Assembly: GCF_012927105.1 (NCBI RefSeq)
Contig: NZ_JABBFV010000001.1
Coordinates: 618,413 to 682,412 of the forward strand
DNA: 64,000 nucleotides
Source of the DNA: Sphingobium psychrophilum
GTDB lineage: Bacteria; Pseudomonadota; Alphaproteobacteria; Sphingomonadales; Sphingomonadaceae
Direction: 5' to 3'
Both the position numbers and the translations under genes were made by a program. How positions within the stretch are numbered: position 1 is the first letter of the stretch; each line of letters opens with the position of its first letter. A model generated the notes under the pieces. The model did not search any database. It saw only the letters and a program-made list of their open reading frames with translations, and was not told where the DNA came from. Below, piece after piece: positions 18,209-26,832 of this stretch.

Positions 18209-18664
18209 TTATTCAGCAGCCGGGGCGTCTTCGCGGTCGCGGCGCGGGCCACGATCGTCGCGCGAACCACCTTCGCGGTCGCCGCGCGGGCCACGGTCAC
18301 CACGATCGCCGCGGGGACCACGGTCACCACGCTCGGGGCGGTCCTGCTTGCGCATCATCACCGACGGGCCGGTTTCCAGCTCATCGACCTTGACGGTCAT
18401 GTAGCGGATGATGTCTTCGTTGATCTGGGTCTGGCGCTCCAGTTCCGCGATCACGCCACCGGGGGCGTCGATGTTCAGCTGCACATAATGCGCTTTGCGG
18501 TTCTTGGCGATCTTGTAGGCCAGGCTACGTAGGCCCCAGGTCTCGACCTTGGTCACCTTGCCGTTGTTGTCCTCGACGATCTTCGTGGCGGTTTCCGCCA
18601 GAGCGTCCACCTGCGCCTGTGCCAGATCCTGGCGCGCAAGGAACACATGCTCGTAAAGAGCCAT
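18209..18664 (-). CDS. rpsF: 30S ribosomal protein S6 with RG-rich tail
   Basis: The first ~105 residues form the S6 fold ([60 protein letters not shown]). The last ~40 are a repetitive charged tail built from [14 protein letters not shown] units, ending in EDAPAAE. S6 binds S18 in the 30S platform; such a tail may contact RNA. The start at 18664 is the standard N-terminus MALYEHVFL; the in-frame extension upstream to 18814 is not part of the family. Confidence 0.97.
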   Translation of the reverse strand: MALYEHVFLARQDLAQAQVDALAETATKIVEDNNGKVTKVETWGLRSLAYKIAKNRKAHYVQLNIDAPGGVIAELERQTQINEDIIRYMTVKVDELETGPSVMMRKQDRPERGDRGPRGDRGDRGPRGDREGGSRDDRGPRRDREDAPAAE

Positions 18665-18847
18665 GTATATTACCTTCTTCTGTTGGCCGATCGCTGACGC
18701 CCACCCCATGTGGAACGCCCCTCCGGCTGTCGTCTTGCATATTCGCAGGCCCGCCGAGTCACCCCGCCGTTCGTGCGAAGGCGCGCCTATGACGGAAAGG
18801 GGGGGCAAAGGCAAGCGGCATCGCTGCGCAGGGCCAAGGCAAAAAAG

Positions 18848-18935
18848 CCGTTCGGCCTGAGCCTGTCAAAGGCTCTTACTCCTTTCTATCGTTGCAAGAA
18901 GCAGTAAGGCACTTCGACAGGCTCAGTGCGAACGG
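18848..18935. repeat. Inverted repeat (CCGTTCG-GCCTGAGCCTGTC type)
   Basis: The left end CCGTTCGGCCTGAGCCTGTC and right end GACAGGCTCAGTGCGAACGG pair almost fully around a roughly 45-base centre. A close copy is at 59472-59550. It lies in the divergent gap 18665-18951 between rpsF and the GntP-type permease, which otherwise holds the promoters and no gene. Confidence 0.85.
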
Positions 18936-18951
18936 ATGAGAGGGTTAGCTT

Positions 18952-20352
18952 ATGGCAGTCGCGATCGCAGCATTGTCGCTCATCCTGCTAATGATCGCCG
19001 CCTATCGCGGCATGAGCGTCATCGTCATGGCGCCGTTGCTAGCGATGCTGGCCGTATTCCTGACCGATCCCGCCGCCGTCCCGGCCGCCTTTTCCGGCTT
19101 GTTCATGGAAAGGGTCGCGAGTTTCCTCAAACTCTATTTCCCGGTTTTCCTGCTCGGCGCGCTGTTTGGCAAGCTGGTCGAGATTTCGGGCTTTTCCCGC
19201 GCGATCGTGACCGCGGTGATCGGCGTCATCGGCGCGGGCCGCGCTATCCCAGCGATCATGGCGGTGACGGCGCTGCTGACCTATGGCGGGGTGTCGGTGT
19301 TCGTCGCGGTCTTCGCCGTCTATCCTTTCGCCGCGGAGATGTTCCGCCGCGCCGACATTCCCAAGCGGCTGGTCCCCGCCACCATTGGGCTTGGGGCACT
19401 GACATTCACCATGGATGCGCTGCCGGGCACGCCGCAGATTCAGAACATCATCCCGACCAGCTTTTTCGGCACGACGACATGGGCGGCGCCGGTGCTGGGC
19501 CTGATCGGGTCGCTCTTCATTGCGGGAACCGGCCTTGCCTATCTTGGCTGGCGGCGGCGCGCGATGCTGGCGGCGGGGGAGGGCTATGGCGCTCCCGAAA
19601 CGCTGGTGAACGAACCGGAAGCGATCGAGGATGAAGCGCCCGTCCATCCGCTGATCGCGCTGCTGCCGCTGGTGGTGGTCGGCGTCGGCAATCTGCTGCT
19701 GACGCTGGCCATCCCGCGCTGGGTGGCGGGGGAGGAGGTGTCGCTGTCGTTGCCCGGCATGGCGGAGCCTGTCGCCGTCAAGGTGGCGCAGGTGTCGGCG
19801 CTCTGGGCGGTGGAAGGCGCGCTGCTGCTGGGCATCGGCACGATCCTGCTGTTCGCATTCCGCACCGTGGCAAAGCGCTTTGCCGACGGGTCGAAGGCGG
19901 CGGTTGGCGGCGCGCTGCTGGCGGGCATGAACACGGCAGTCGAATATGGGTTTGGCGCGGTGATCGCCGCGTTGCCCGGCTTTCTGGTGGTCAAGGATGC
20001 GCTGCGCGCGATCCCCAATCCGCTGGTCAATGAAGCCATTACCGTGACCTCGCTCGCCGGCATTACCGGATCGGCGTCGGGCGGGCTGTCGATCGCGCTC
20101 GCCGCGATGGCGGAACAGTTCGTGGCGGCAGGGGACGCGGCCGGCATTCCGCGCGAAGTGCTGCACCGTGTCGCTTCCATGGCGTCGGGCGGCATGGACA
20201 GCCTGCCGCATAATGGCGCGGTCATCACCCTGCTGGCGGTGACGGGCCTTACCCATCGCCAGGCCTATAAGGATATCTTCGCGCTGACCCTCATCAAGAC
20301 GGTGACGGTCTTCATCGTCATCGCCGTCTATTATCTGACCGGGCTGGTGTAA
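18952..20352 (+). CDS. GntP-family permease
   Basis: A 466-residue transporter with about twelve transmembrane segments. The conserved blocks GALFGKLVEISGFSRAI, LTYGGVSVFVAVFAVYPFA, FTMDALPGTPQIQN and MDSLPHNGAVITLLAVTGLTH belong to the GntP/short-chain hydroxy-acid or gluconate permease group. It imports a small organic acid through the inner membrane by proton symport. GAGAGGG precedes the ATG. No catabolic gene adjoins, so the substrate stays open. Confidence 0.85.
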   Translation: MAVAIAALSLILLMIAAYRGMSVIVMAPLLAMLAVFLTDPAAVPAAFSGLFMERVASFLKLYFPVFLLGALFGKLVEISGFSRAIVTAVIGVIGAGRAIPAIMAVTALLTYGGVSVFVAVFAVYPFAAEMFRRADIPKRLVPATIGLGALTFTMDALPGTPQIQNIIPTSFFGTTTWAAPVLGLIGSLFIAGTGLAYLGWRRRAMLAAGEGYGAPETLVNEPEAIEDEAPVHPLIALLPLVVVGVGNLLLTLAIPRWVAGEEVSLSLPGMAEPVAVKVAQVSALWAVEGALLLGIGTILLFAFRTVAKRFADGSKAAVGGALLAGMNTAVEYGFGAVIAALPGFLVVKDALRAIPNPLVNEAITVTSLAGITGSASGGLSIALAAMAEQFVAAGDAAGIPREVLHRVASMASGGMDSLPHNGAVITLLAVTGLTHRQAYKDIFALTLIKTVTVFIVIAVYYLTGLV

Positions 20353-20355
20353 GGC

Positions 20356-20778
20356 TCAGGCGGCCGGGCGGTGCATGTCCGCCGAACCGATGAAATGCGC
20401 GCGGGTCGAAGGCCCGGCCTGCACGAGCAAGGCGGCGACCTTGTCCTTAAGATCGACCGAAGGGCGTGCGGGATCATCGAACGCCATCGCCCATTCGCCA
20501 AATTCCCGCGTGTCGATCAGTCCCTCGCGCAGCTTCACGACGGCGCGGTGGCGCGGATCGCCATGGATGCGGGTGAAGACCCGATCCACTGCGTCCTTTG
20601 GCCCTTCCAGCACCTGCAAAAAGCGCCGCGAATTGAACAGCAACAGCCCGGTGACGTCGTCCCGCCGATTGTTCGTCGCGGACAGTTGCGCGATCATCGC
20701 GCATTGTTGCGGCGTGACCGTCCCGACGACAGTGCTGATATACATGATCTGATATAAGGACATCGACATTCCCGACAT
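20356..20778 (-). CDS. BLUF-domain blue-light photoreceptor
   Basis: A 140-residue protein that is a stand-alone BLUF domain, which binds FAD and senses blue light. The N-terminal tyrosine is in LYQIMYISTV, the flavin-contact asparagine in NNRRDDVTGLLLFN, and the signalling glutamine in RRFLQVLEG. FGEWAMAF supplies the conserved Trp/Met pair region. Three in-frame ATGs (20778, 20769, 20763) are close together and the choice is uncertain. It ends four bases from the permease stop, convergent. Output partner is unknown. Confidence 0.9.
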   Translation of the reverse strand: MSGMSMSLYQIMYISTVVGTVTPQQCAMIAQLSATNNRRDDVTGLLLFNSRRFLQVLEGPKDAVDRVFTRIHGDPRHRAVVKLREGLIDTREFGEWAMAFDDPARPSVDLKDKVAALLVQAGPSTRAHFIGSADMHRPAA

Positions 20779-20856
20779 GGCCCCCCGGCTCGGCCCCTAT
20801 GCGGCATAATCCCTTAATATCGGGTATTTAACCTCGATCATGGTCGATGACGCAAA

Positions 20857-20889
20857 GATGCCCCAAGGGGAGAGAACCCCTGGGGCATC
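20857..20889 (-). terminator. Terminator hairpin after the RcnB-family gene
   Basis: GATGCCCCAAGGGG pairs with CCCCTGGGGCATC around a short AGAGAA loop, 26 bases after the stop at 20915 on the minus strand. No clear T-run follows, so it may depend partly on other factors. Confidence 0.65.
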
Positions 20890-20914
20890 GTGCGACCTTT
20901 CGGCCGGCAAGGAT

Positions 20915-21343
20915 TTAGCGGATCGCGTTGCCGACGACGGCGCCGATCAGGCCGCTGGTGATGGCGATCATCACGGCATCATTGCCCGACTGGACCCACT
21001 GATAACCGCGCGGCGGGGCGTTCAGGCGATAGCCGCGATAATTGCTGATGACCCGATAGTTATTGGCCTGGCGACGATCGAAACGCTGGCCCTTGGCCCA
21101 GCGATGATTGACCACCGCATTGCGATTGGGACGATAGTCGTTGGCGCGTTGGGCATTACCATTTTTGCGGACGACGGTCTTCTGCTTGACGACGGTGCGG
21201 CCATTGGGCTTTTGCTTCACGACCGTACGGGTCTGTTCCTGGCGATGCTGGACGCCATGGCTCTGGGCCTGCGCCTGAGCGGACACGATGGGGCTGGCAA
21301 CCAGCGTGGTGGTGGCCAGGGCGATGAGGATCTTCTTGAACAT
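20915..21343 (-). CDS. RcnB-family periplasmic protein
   Basis: A 142-residue exported protein with a signal peptide (MFKKILIALATTTLVASPIVSAQAQ). A basic middle is followed by the RcnB-type C-terminus WAKGQRF ... VISNYRGYRLNAPPRGYQWVQ, GNDAVMIAITSGLI. RcnB of E. coli modulates nickel/cobalt efflux; sphingomonads have many paralogues of unknown job. GGAG lies upstream of the ATG at 21343. Paired palindromes lie about 105-145 bases upstream. Confidence 0.82.
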   Translation of the reverse strand: MFKKILIALATTTLVASPIVSAQAQAQSHGVQHRQEQTRTVVKQKPNGRTVVKQKTVVRKNGNAQRANDYRPNRNAVVNHRWAKGQRFDRRQANNYRVISNYRGYRLNAPPRGYQWVQSGNDAVMIAITSGLIGAVVGNAIR

Positions 21344-21447
21344 GGTTGGCTCCTTTGCCTTGTTACGGGCGCCATTCCGTGGCGTCGAACACAGAGATAG
21401 GGCGCGCATGTCGCGAGGATGTGTCATGGGCGGGGTTAGATTGTCGG

Positions 21448-21488
21448 AAATTGTAACAATTTGAAATTTAAGCTGAACATTTGTTCAG
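21448..21488. promoter_or_regulatory. Two adjacent palindromes upstream of the RcnB gene
   Basis: A perfect odd palindrome AAATTGTAACAATTT (21448-21462) is followed ten bases on by CTGAAC-ATTT-GTTCAG (21473-21488), also perfect. The 41-base AT-rich patch stands out from its GC-rich surroundings and is placed to control the minus-strand RcnB gene. It could also act as a terminator for the incoming minus-strand permease gene whose stop is at 21545. Confidence 0.5.
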
Positions 21489-21544
21489 TTACGGTCGATG
21501 GCAACGATTTGGGTGCGCGCCTCATCGGTCCGCACCCGCATTCG

Positions 21545-22750
21545 TTACTCGTGCCGGAGCGCGTCGATCGGGTTCAGCGCCGCCGCCCGCCTGGCTGGAA
21601 AATAGCCGAACACCACCCCGATCGCGGCGGAAAAGACGAAGGCGATGATGTTGACCTTGATGTCGAACAGGAAGGGCACCTGCATTAGCGGGGCGATGGC
21701 GGCCGTCGCGATCAGCGCCAGGAACAGCCCGATCAGGCCGCCCAGGCAGGACAGCACGATCGCCTCCACCAGAAATTGCAGCAGCACCTCACGCGCGACC
21801 GCGCCGATGGCGAGGCGGATGCCGATCTCCCGCGTGCGCTCCGTCACCGATACCAGCATGATGTTCATGATGCCGATGCCGCCGACCAGCAGCGAGATGG
21901 CCGCCACCGCGCCGACGATCTGGGTCAGGATGGTGGTGGTGCCGGTCAGCGTGTCACTGATCTGCTTGGTGTCGAAGACGTTGAAATTATCCTCCGCAGC
22001 CGGCTTGATCTTGCGTCGCTCGCGCATCAGCTCCTCCAGACTGGCCTGGACCGTGCTGGTGTCATAGGCATCGTCCACCGCGACCATGATCTGGCTGATG
22101 TCACGGTCGCCGGTGAAGCGGCGCTGCACGAACTTGATCGGCATGACGACGACATCGTCCTGGTCGCCAAAGCCGCCTTGGCCGCGCGTCGCCAGAACGC
22201 CGACGACCTGGCACGACACGCCCTTGATCCGCATCCGCTTGCCAATCGGCTCCGTGCCCTGGAACAGGTTGGTGCGCACCGTATTGCCGATGATGCAGAC
22301 GGGGCGGCCGGCCTCTTCTTCCTCCGACAGGAAAAGGCGGCCGTCGGCAATCTTCCACTGCTGCACCTCCGAATAGGCGGACGTGGTGCCATAGACGGTG
22401 GTGGACCAGTTATTGCCTTCATAGATGGCGGTGCCGCTCGACTGCACCACCGGCGCGACCGCGCGCACGCCGGTCAGCTGGTTTTCGATCGCGGTCAGAT
22501 CGCGTTCCTTGAAATCGGGCGGACGCGGCCCGCCGCCCCCCCGGCCAAAGCCCTGGCCGGGGCGCAATTGCAGCACATTGGCACCCAGCGAGCTGATCTG
22601 TTCGCGCACCGCGGCGGTCGCGCCATTGCCCAGCGTCACCATGGTCACGACCGCGGCGACGCCGATGATGATGCCCAGCGTGGTCAGGAAAGACCGCAGC
22701 TTGTGCCGGTTGATCGCACGAAAAGCGAGCGTGATGGTGGTGCCTAGCAT
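21545..22750 (-). CDS. MacB-like ABC transporter permease
   Basis: A 401-residue permease with an N-terminal helix (ITLAFRAINRHKLRSFLTTLGIIIGVAAVV), a large periplasmic domain of about 220 residues and three C-terminal helices with the FtsX/MacB motif TERTREIGIRLAIGA. MacB exporters transfer peptides, drugs or lipoproteins by mechanotransmission from the periplasm. Here permease and ATPase are separate genes. The start at 22750 has GAGGAG upstream, inside repeat element B. It is the last gene of a four-gene export operon. Confidence 0.88.
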   Translation of the reverse strand: MLGTTITLAFRAINRHKLRSFLTTLGIIIGVAAVVTMVTLGNGATAAVREQISSLGANVLQLRPGQGFGRGGGGPRPPDFKERDLTAIENQLTGVRAVAPVVQSSGTAIYEGNNWSTTVYGTTSAYSEVQQWKIADGRLFLSEEEEAGRPVCIIGNTVRTNLFQGTEPIGKRMRIKGVSCQVVGVLATRGQGGFGDQDDVVVMPIKFVQRRFTGDRDISQIMVAVDDAYDTSTVQASLEELMRERRKIKPAAEDNFNVFDTKQISDTLTGTTTILTQIVGAVAAISLLVGGIGIMNIMLVSVTERTREIGIRLAIGAVAREVLLQFLVEAIVLSCLGGLIGLFLALIATAAIAPLMQVPFLFDIKVNIIAFVFSAAIGVVFGYFPARRAAALNPIDALRHE

Positions 22751-22760
22751 CCCAATGCTC

Positions 22761-22911
22761 CTCGCCCCTTGGGGGAGAGGATAGCGGAGCTTGCCAGCTT
22801 GCTGGCTAGCGTCGCTTGGAGAGGGGGCAGCGCGCGCGTCCCCCTCTTCCAACTCCGCCTAAGTCGCTCCGCGCCTAAGGCTGCATATCCTTCTCCCCCG
22901 AGGGGAGAAGG
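22761..22911. repeat. Imperfect inverted repeat element, second copy of family B
   Basis: CGCCCCTTGGGGGAGAGG at one end and TTCTCCCCCGAGGGGAGAAGG at the other, with GCTTGCCAGCTTGCTGGCTAGC inside, match the layout of 8759-8909. Here it lies between the ATPase and permease genes of one exporter. Confidence 0.75.
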
Positions 22912-22928
22912 TTTCGCTTCGTGCCCCA

Positions 22929-23633
22929 TCACGCCGTCACCTTCTGTTCCACCCGCTCGACCAGCCCGTCCTTGAAATGGACGATGGTGCGGGCGAAGGC
23001 GGCCATGTCTGGTTCGTGCGTCACCATCAAAACCGTGATGCCGCTATTCTTGTTGAGGTCGGTCAGCAATTCCATGATCTCCACCGACCGTTCCGAATCG
23101 AGATTGCCGGTCGGTTCGTCCGCCAGCAAAACGTCGGGATGGGTCACGATGGCGCGGGCGATCGCCACGCGTTGCTGCTGCCCGCCCGACAGTTCGGCCG
23201 GCGTATGGTCCCACCAATCCTTCAGCCCGACCTTGTCGAGCGCGGCCATGCCCATGTCGTAGCGGGTTTTCTTGTCCTCGCCGCGATAGATGAGCGGCAG
23301 TTCGACATTTTCCAGCGCGGTGGTGCGCGACAGCAGGTTGAACCCCTGGAACACGAAGCCGAGATAGCGGCGGCGCAGCAGGGCGCGCTGGTCGCGGTCC
23401 AGCGTCTCGACATGATGGTTCTTGAACAGGAAAGTGCCTGCCGATGGCACGTCGAGGCATCCCAATATGTTCATCGTGGTCGACTTGCCGGAGCCCGACG
23501 GCCCCATGACCGCCACGAAATCGCCCTGCGCGATGTCCAGGTCGATGCCCTTAAGCGCCTGGAACGCGGTCGGACCTTCGCCGTAAACCTTGGTCACGCC
23601 GCGCAGGGAGATGATCGGATCAGCGATCGGCAT
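22929..23633 (-). CDS. MacB-like ABC transporter ATP-binding protein
   Basis: A 234-residue ATPase with Walker A GPSGSGKST, Q-loop FVFQGFNLLSRTTALENV, signature LSGGQQQRVAIARAI, Walker B VLLADEPTGNLD and switch region MVTHEPDMA. The sequence belongs to the LolD/MacB branch. It lies six bases after the adaptor gene stop and upstream of the permease, together giving a split MacB. Confidence 0.92.
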   Translation of the reverse strand: MPIADPIISLRGVTKVYGEGPTAFQALKGIDLDIAQGDFVAVMGPSGSGKSTTMNILGCLDVPSAGTFLFKNHHVETLDRDQRALLRRRYLGFVFQGFNLLSRTTALENVELPLIYRGEDKKTRYDMGMAALDKVGLKDWWDHTPAELSGGQQQRVAIARAIVTHPDVLLADEPTGNLDSERSVEIMELLTDLNKNSGITVLMVTHEPDMAAFARTIVHFKDGLVERVEQKVTA

Positions 23634-23639
23634 GGCGGG

Positions 23640-25178
23640 TTAGCTTCCGCTCTGGCGGCCGGCGCCGGACGATGGCGCGGCGGGCGCGGTGTTGGTCGGC
23701 GCAACCGGCGCGGTTTCGGGCGCGGCGTCGCCCGAATTGCCCAGCTTGCCGACCGTTGCCGGGCTGCCGTCGGCTGACGGATTGCGGCGGCGGTCGTCGC
23801 TTTTGACGTCGCGGCCCGTATCCGTCTTCTGGTCCTCCGCCGGCGCTTCCTGCCCGGCGGCCAGCTGGCCGGTGATGACGCGCATCCCCGGCTTCAATGC
23901 GCCGCCGGTGACGGCGGTGCGCGACCCGTCGCTCGCGCCCACGGTCACCTGCATCGCCTTGGGATTGCCGTCTTCGCCGACGATATAGACGGTCTGGCTG
24001 CTGCCCGCGCCGAAATTGACCTGACGCTTGGCCCCGCCGCGGCGCATCCGGCCCGGACCCGGCAGGACGCTGGTGATGCCGCCGCCCTGCGCCGCGCTGA
24101 CGGGCTTGAAACGCAGCGCGCTGTTGGGGACCAGCAGCACATTCTGCAACTCCTGCGTCACGATGTCGGCCGTCGCGGTCATGCCGGGACGCAAGGTTTC
24201 GTCGCTGTTGTTGACAGTCAGCACGGCGGTATAGGCGACCACCGTCCCGGTCGTGCTGGTCGTCGTCGCGCTGGAGGAGGACGACGTGCTGGCGCTGTTG
24301 GACCCGACATTGACCCGCGTGACCTTCGCCGGGAAGGTGCGGCCGGGGAAGGCGTCCACCGCGAAGGTGGCGCTCTGGCCTTCCTTCACCTGGCCGACGT
24401 CAGCTTCGTCCACCGACACCTCGACCTCCATTTGCGTCAAATCTTCGGCCAAAGTGAACAGCACCGGCGCGTTCAGCGATGCGGCGACGGTCTGGCCCGG
24501 TTCGATGTCACGCGATAGCACGACGCCGTCCACCGGCGACACGATCTGCGCGATCGACAGGTTGGTCTGCGCGGTCGAAAGCTGCGCGCGCGATACGTCC
24601 ACCTGCGCCTGTTGCGATCGCAGCGTAGCGATCGCCGACTGATAATTGGCGCGCGCCGTGTCGATCTCCGTCTTGGCTGGCACCTTGCCGCCCGACAGGG
24701 TGAAGACGTTCAATTGCCGATCCAGCGTCGCCTTCGTCAGGGCGACCTGCGCCTGCGCCTGCGCGACACTGGCCTGCGAAGACACGACCTGCGCCCGGTT
24801 CTGGTTGATCGTATCGACCAGGCGGCGGGTGTCCAGTTCGGCCAGCTTCTGTCCCTTGGTCACGCGATCATTGACGTCGACATAGACCGCGGTGATCTTG
24901 CCCGATTGTTCGGACCCGACATCGACCTGGTTGATGGGTTTCAAATTGCCGGTGGCCGATACGCTGACGGTCAGGTCGCCGGTGCGGACCTCGCGCGTTG
25001 CATAATTGGGCTTGTCGTCGCTGGAGAAGCAACGGGCCAGCACAAGGATCGCGACCAGCAGGACGACGCCGATGCCGCCCCGGATCACCCATTTGCGCCA
25101 CGGCTTTTCGGGCTTCGCGCCCAGAAAGTCGTCAAGATCCTGATCCTTGGTCACATCATTGCTCATTGTTTTGCTCAT
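23640..25178 (-). CDS. Periplasmic adaptor (MacA/HlyD-type membrane fusion protein)
   Basis: About 512 residues: a cytoplasmic N-terminus, one membrane helix (WVIRGGIGVVLLVAILVLA), a biotinyl-lipoyl half-motif, a long alpha-helical hairpin (residues about 110-220), the second lipoyl half SPVDGVVLSRDIEPGQTV, and beta domains. The C-terminus is a low-complexity Pro/Ala/Gly-rich tail. It links the MacB-like pump to the outer membrane factor. Two ATGs (25178, 25166) both overlap the end of the preceding gene and neither has a clear ribosome site, indicating coupling; the exact start is uncertain. Confidence 0.87.
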   Translation of the reverse strand: MSKTMSNDVTKDQDLDDFLGAKPEKPWRKWVIRGGIGVVLLVAILVLARCFSSDDKPNYATREVRTGDLTVSVSATGNLKPINQVDVGSEQSGKITAVYVDVNDRVTKGQKLAELDTRRLVDTINQNRAQVVSSQASVAQAQAQVALTKATLDRQLNVFTLSGGKVPAKTEIDTARANYQSAIATLRSQQAQVDVSRAQLSTAQTNLSIAQIVSPVDGVVLSRDIEPGQTVAASLNAPVLFTLAEDLTQMEVEVSVDEADVGQVKEGQSATFAVDAFPGRTFPAKVTRVNVGSNSASTSSSSSATTTSTTGTVVAYTAVLTVNNSDETLRPGMTATADIVTQELQNVLLVPNSALRFKPVSAAQGGGITSVLPGPGRMRRGGAKRQVNFGAGSSQTVYIVGEDGNPKAMQVTVGASDGSRTAVTGGALKPGMRVITGQLAAGQEAPAEDQKTDTGRDVKSDDRRRNPSADGSPATVGKLGNSGDAAPETAPVAPTNTAPAAPSSGAGRQSGS

Positions 25179-26649
25179 TTGGGGGGCGACCATCCATGCT
25201 CTGCCAGCCGCCGCCCAGCGAATCATACAACTGGGCGATGGCCAGAACCTCGTCGGATTGCGCGGAAGCCAGGCTGTTGCGCGCGTTCAATAGGGTGGAT
25301 TCGCTGGTCAACAGCGTCTGGAAGTCGGTCAATCCCGCCTGATACTGGCTGCGCGCCAGGATCGCGGCGTTGTTCGACGCATCATAAGCGACGGCGAACT
25401 CGGCCTTGCGCGCGCTGGCGCTGGTCAATTGCGCCATGGCATTTTCGACATCCTCCAGCGCGGTGAGAACGCTCTGCTTATAGGCGGCGAAAGCGGCATC
25501 GGTCGCGGCCTTTTGCGATCGCACCTGCGATTGCAGCCGCCCGCCGTCGAAGATCGTTTGCGCCACATTGGCGAAGACGCCGCCGGTAATCAGGCTGAAC
25601 AGGTCGCTGAACGCATTGGACGTGGTGCCGATATTGCCGCTGATGCCGAGCGAGGGGTAAAGCTGCGCCTGCGCCACGCCGATCCGCGCGGTGGCGGCGG
25701 CCAGCGCCCGTTCGGCGCTGCGCACGTCGGGCCGTTGGCGCAGCGTGTCGGCCGGGATGCCGATCGCGATCTGGGTGGAGGCGACGGGAATGGGCGCGGG
25801 CGTTTCCAGCGCGCGGGTCGCTTCACCCGGCGCCTGGCCCGTCAGCACCGCGATGCGGTTAAGGCTGCCCCTCAGGCCCGCCTCTATCTGCGGAATGGTC
25901 GCATTGGTCTGGGCCAGCTGCGCCCGCGCCTGTTCGGCATCGAGCGACGACACAAGGCCTGCCTGCAACCGCCAGTTGGCGATGTTGTAATTGTCCCGCT
26001 GCACCGCCTGGCTTTCGCGGGCGATGCGCAACTGTTCCTGCGCCAGCCGCGCCTGGATATAGTTGGTGGCCAGCTCGGACAGGATCGTCATGCGGACATT
26101 GGCCAGGTCGTATCCCGACGCCGCCAGGTCCGCCCGCGCGGCTTCCGCGGTGCGGGACAGTTCGCCGAACAGGTCGATCTGCCAACTGGCATTGGCGCCC
26201 AGCGAATAGGTGCTCGACCATTTGCTTGCACCCGTGCTGATGACGTTGCCGCTATCGTCGACGCGGGTGCCGCCGGCCTGGCTGCGGTAATTCTTGCCGC
26301 CGCTGCCCGATCCGTTGACCTGCGGCAGGAAGCTGGCATTGGCCTGGCGCAGCGATTCCCGCGCCTGCCGCAAACGGGCCTGCGCCTGCACGATGTCCAG
26401 ATTGTTGGCGATCGCTTGGTCGATCAGGCCGGTGAGCGCCGGGTCGTTCAGCCGCGTCCACCAATGGGCGAGGTCGGCATCGCTGACCGGCGCGGCGTCT
26501 TCCTGACTATAGGCGCCCTGGCTGTAGGCGGCGGGCAGGCCCAGCGCAGCGCCCTGCGGCGCGCGATAGTCCGGCCCCGCCGCGCAGGCGGCCAAAAGCG
26601 CAGGCAGGAGGAGCGCCGTGCCGCTGATCAAGCTTATGCGATATCGCAC
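25156..26649 (-). CDS. Outer membrane efflux lipoprotein (NodT/TolC-like factor)
   Basis: A protein of about 497 residues with a lipoprotein signal (lipobox LLAAC, then AAGPDYRAP) and two homologous OEP halves with long helices (AQARLRQARESLRQANASF; VRSAERALAAATARIGVAQAQLYPS). I prefer a GTG start at 26649, which gives a compact signal peptide and has AAGGA just upstream, over the longer frame from 26763. It is the first gene of the export operon and completes a tripartite pump with the adaptor and MacB-like proteins. Confidence 0.85.
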   Translation of the reverse strand: MRYRISLISGTALLLPALLAACAAGPDYRAPQGAALGLPAAYSQGAYSQEDAAPVSDADLAHWWTRLNDPALTGLIDQAIANNLDIVQAQARLRQARESLRQANASFLPQVNGSGSGGKNYRSQAGGTRVDDSGNVISTGASKWSSTYSLGANASWQIDLFGELSRTAEAARADLAASGYDLANVRMTILSELATNYIQARLAQEQLRIARESQAVQRDNYNIANWRLQAGLVSSLDAEQARAQLAQTNATIPQIEAGLRGSLNRIAVLTGQAPGEATRALETPAPIPVASTQIAIGIPADTLRQRPDVRSAERALAAATARIGVAQAQLYPSLGISGNIGTTSNAFSDLFSLITGGVFANVAQTIFDGGRLQSQVRSQKAATDAAFAAYKQSVLTALEDVENAMAQLTSASARKAEFAVAYDASNNAAILARSQYQAGLTDFQTLLTSESTLLNARNSLASAQSDEVLAIAQLYDSLGGGWQSMDGRPPNEQNNEQ

Positions 26650-26832
26650 CTTTTCCTTGCACTCCGTCGTCGTTAAAGGGGCGGCCACGCTGCCCCGATC
26701 GCAAAAGGGGATTGAAACGTCCGACCCCTGACTGCCGCAGGGGTATGTACGGCTCAATGACATTTATGTCTCAAAGTGTATCGTGTTTGAATTTATGCGC
26801 TTTTTTACGCGCTGCTGGTCAGGGGATTATCG

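Noticed and set aside
20860..20889. Riboswitch-like structure after the BLUF gene
   Set aside because: A simple hairpin beyond the end of the RcnB gene; a terminator explains it better.
21473..21488. SOS (LexA) box GAAC-N4-GTTC
   Set aside because: This form is typical of Gram-positive LexA; alphaproteobacterial boxes are usually GTTC-N7-GTTC, and the adjacent genes are not SOS genes.
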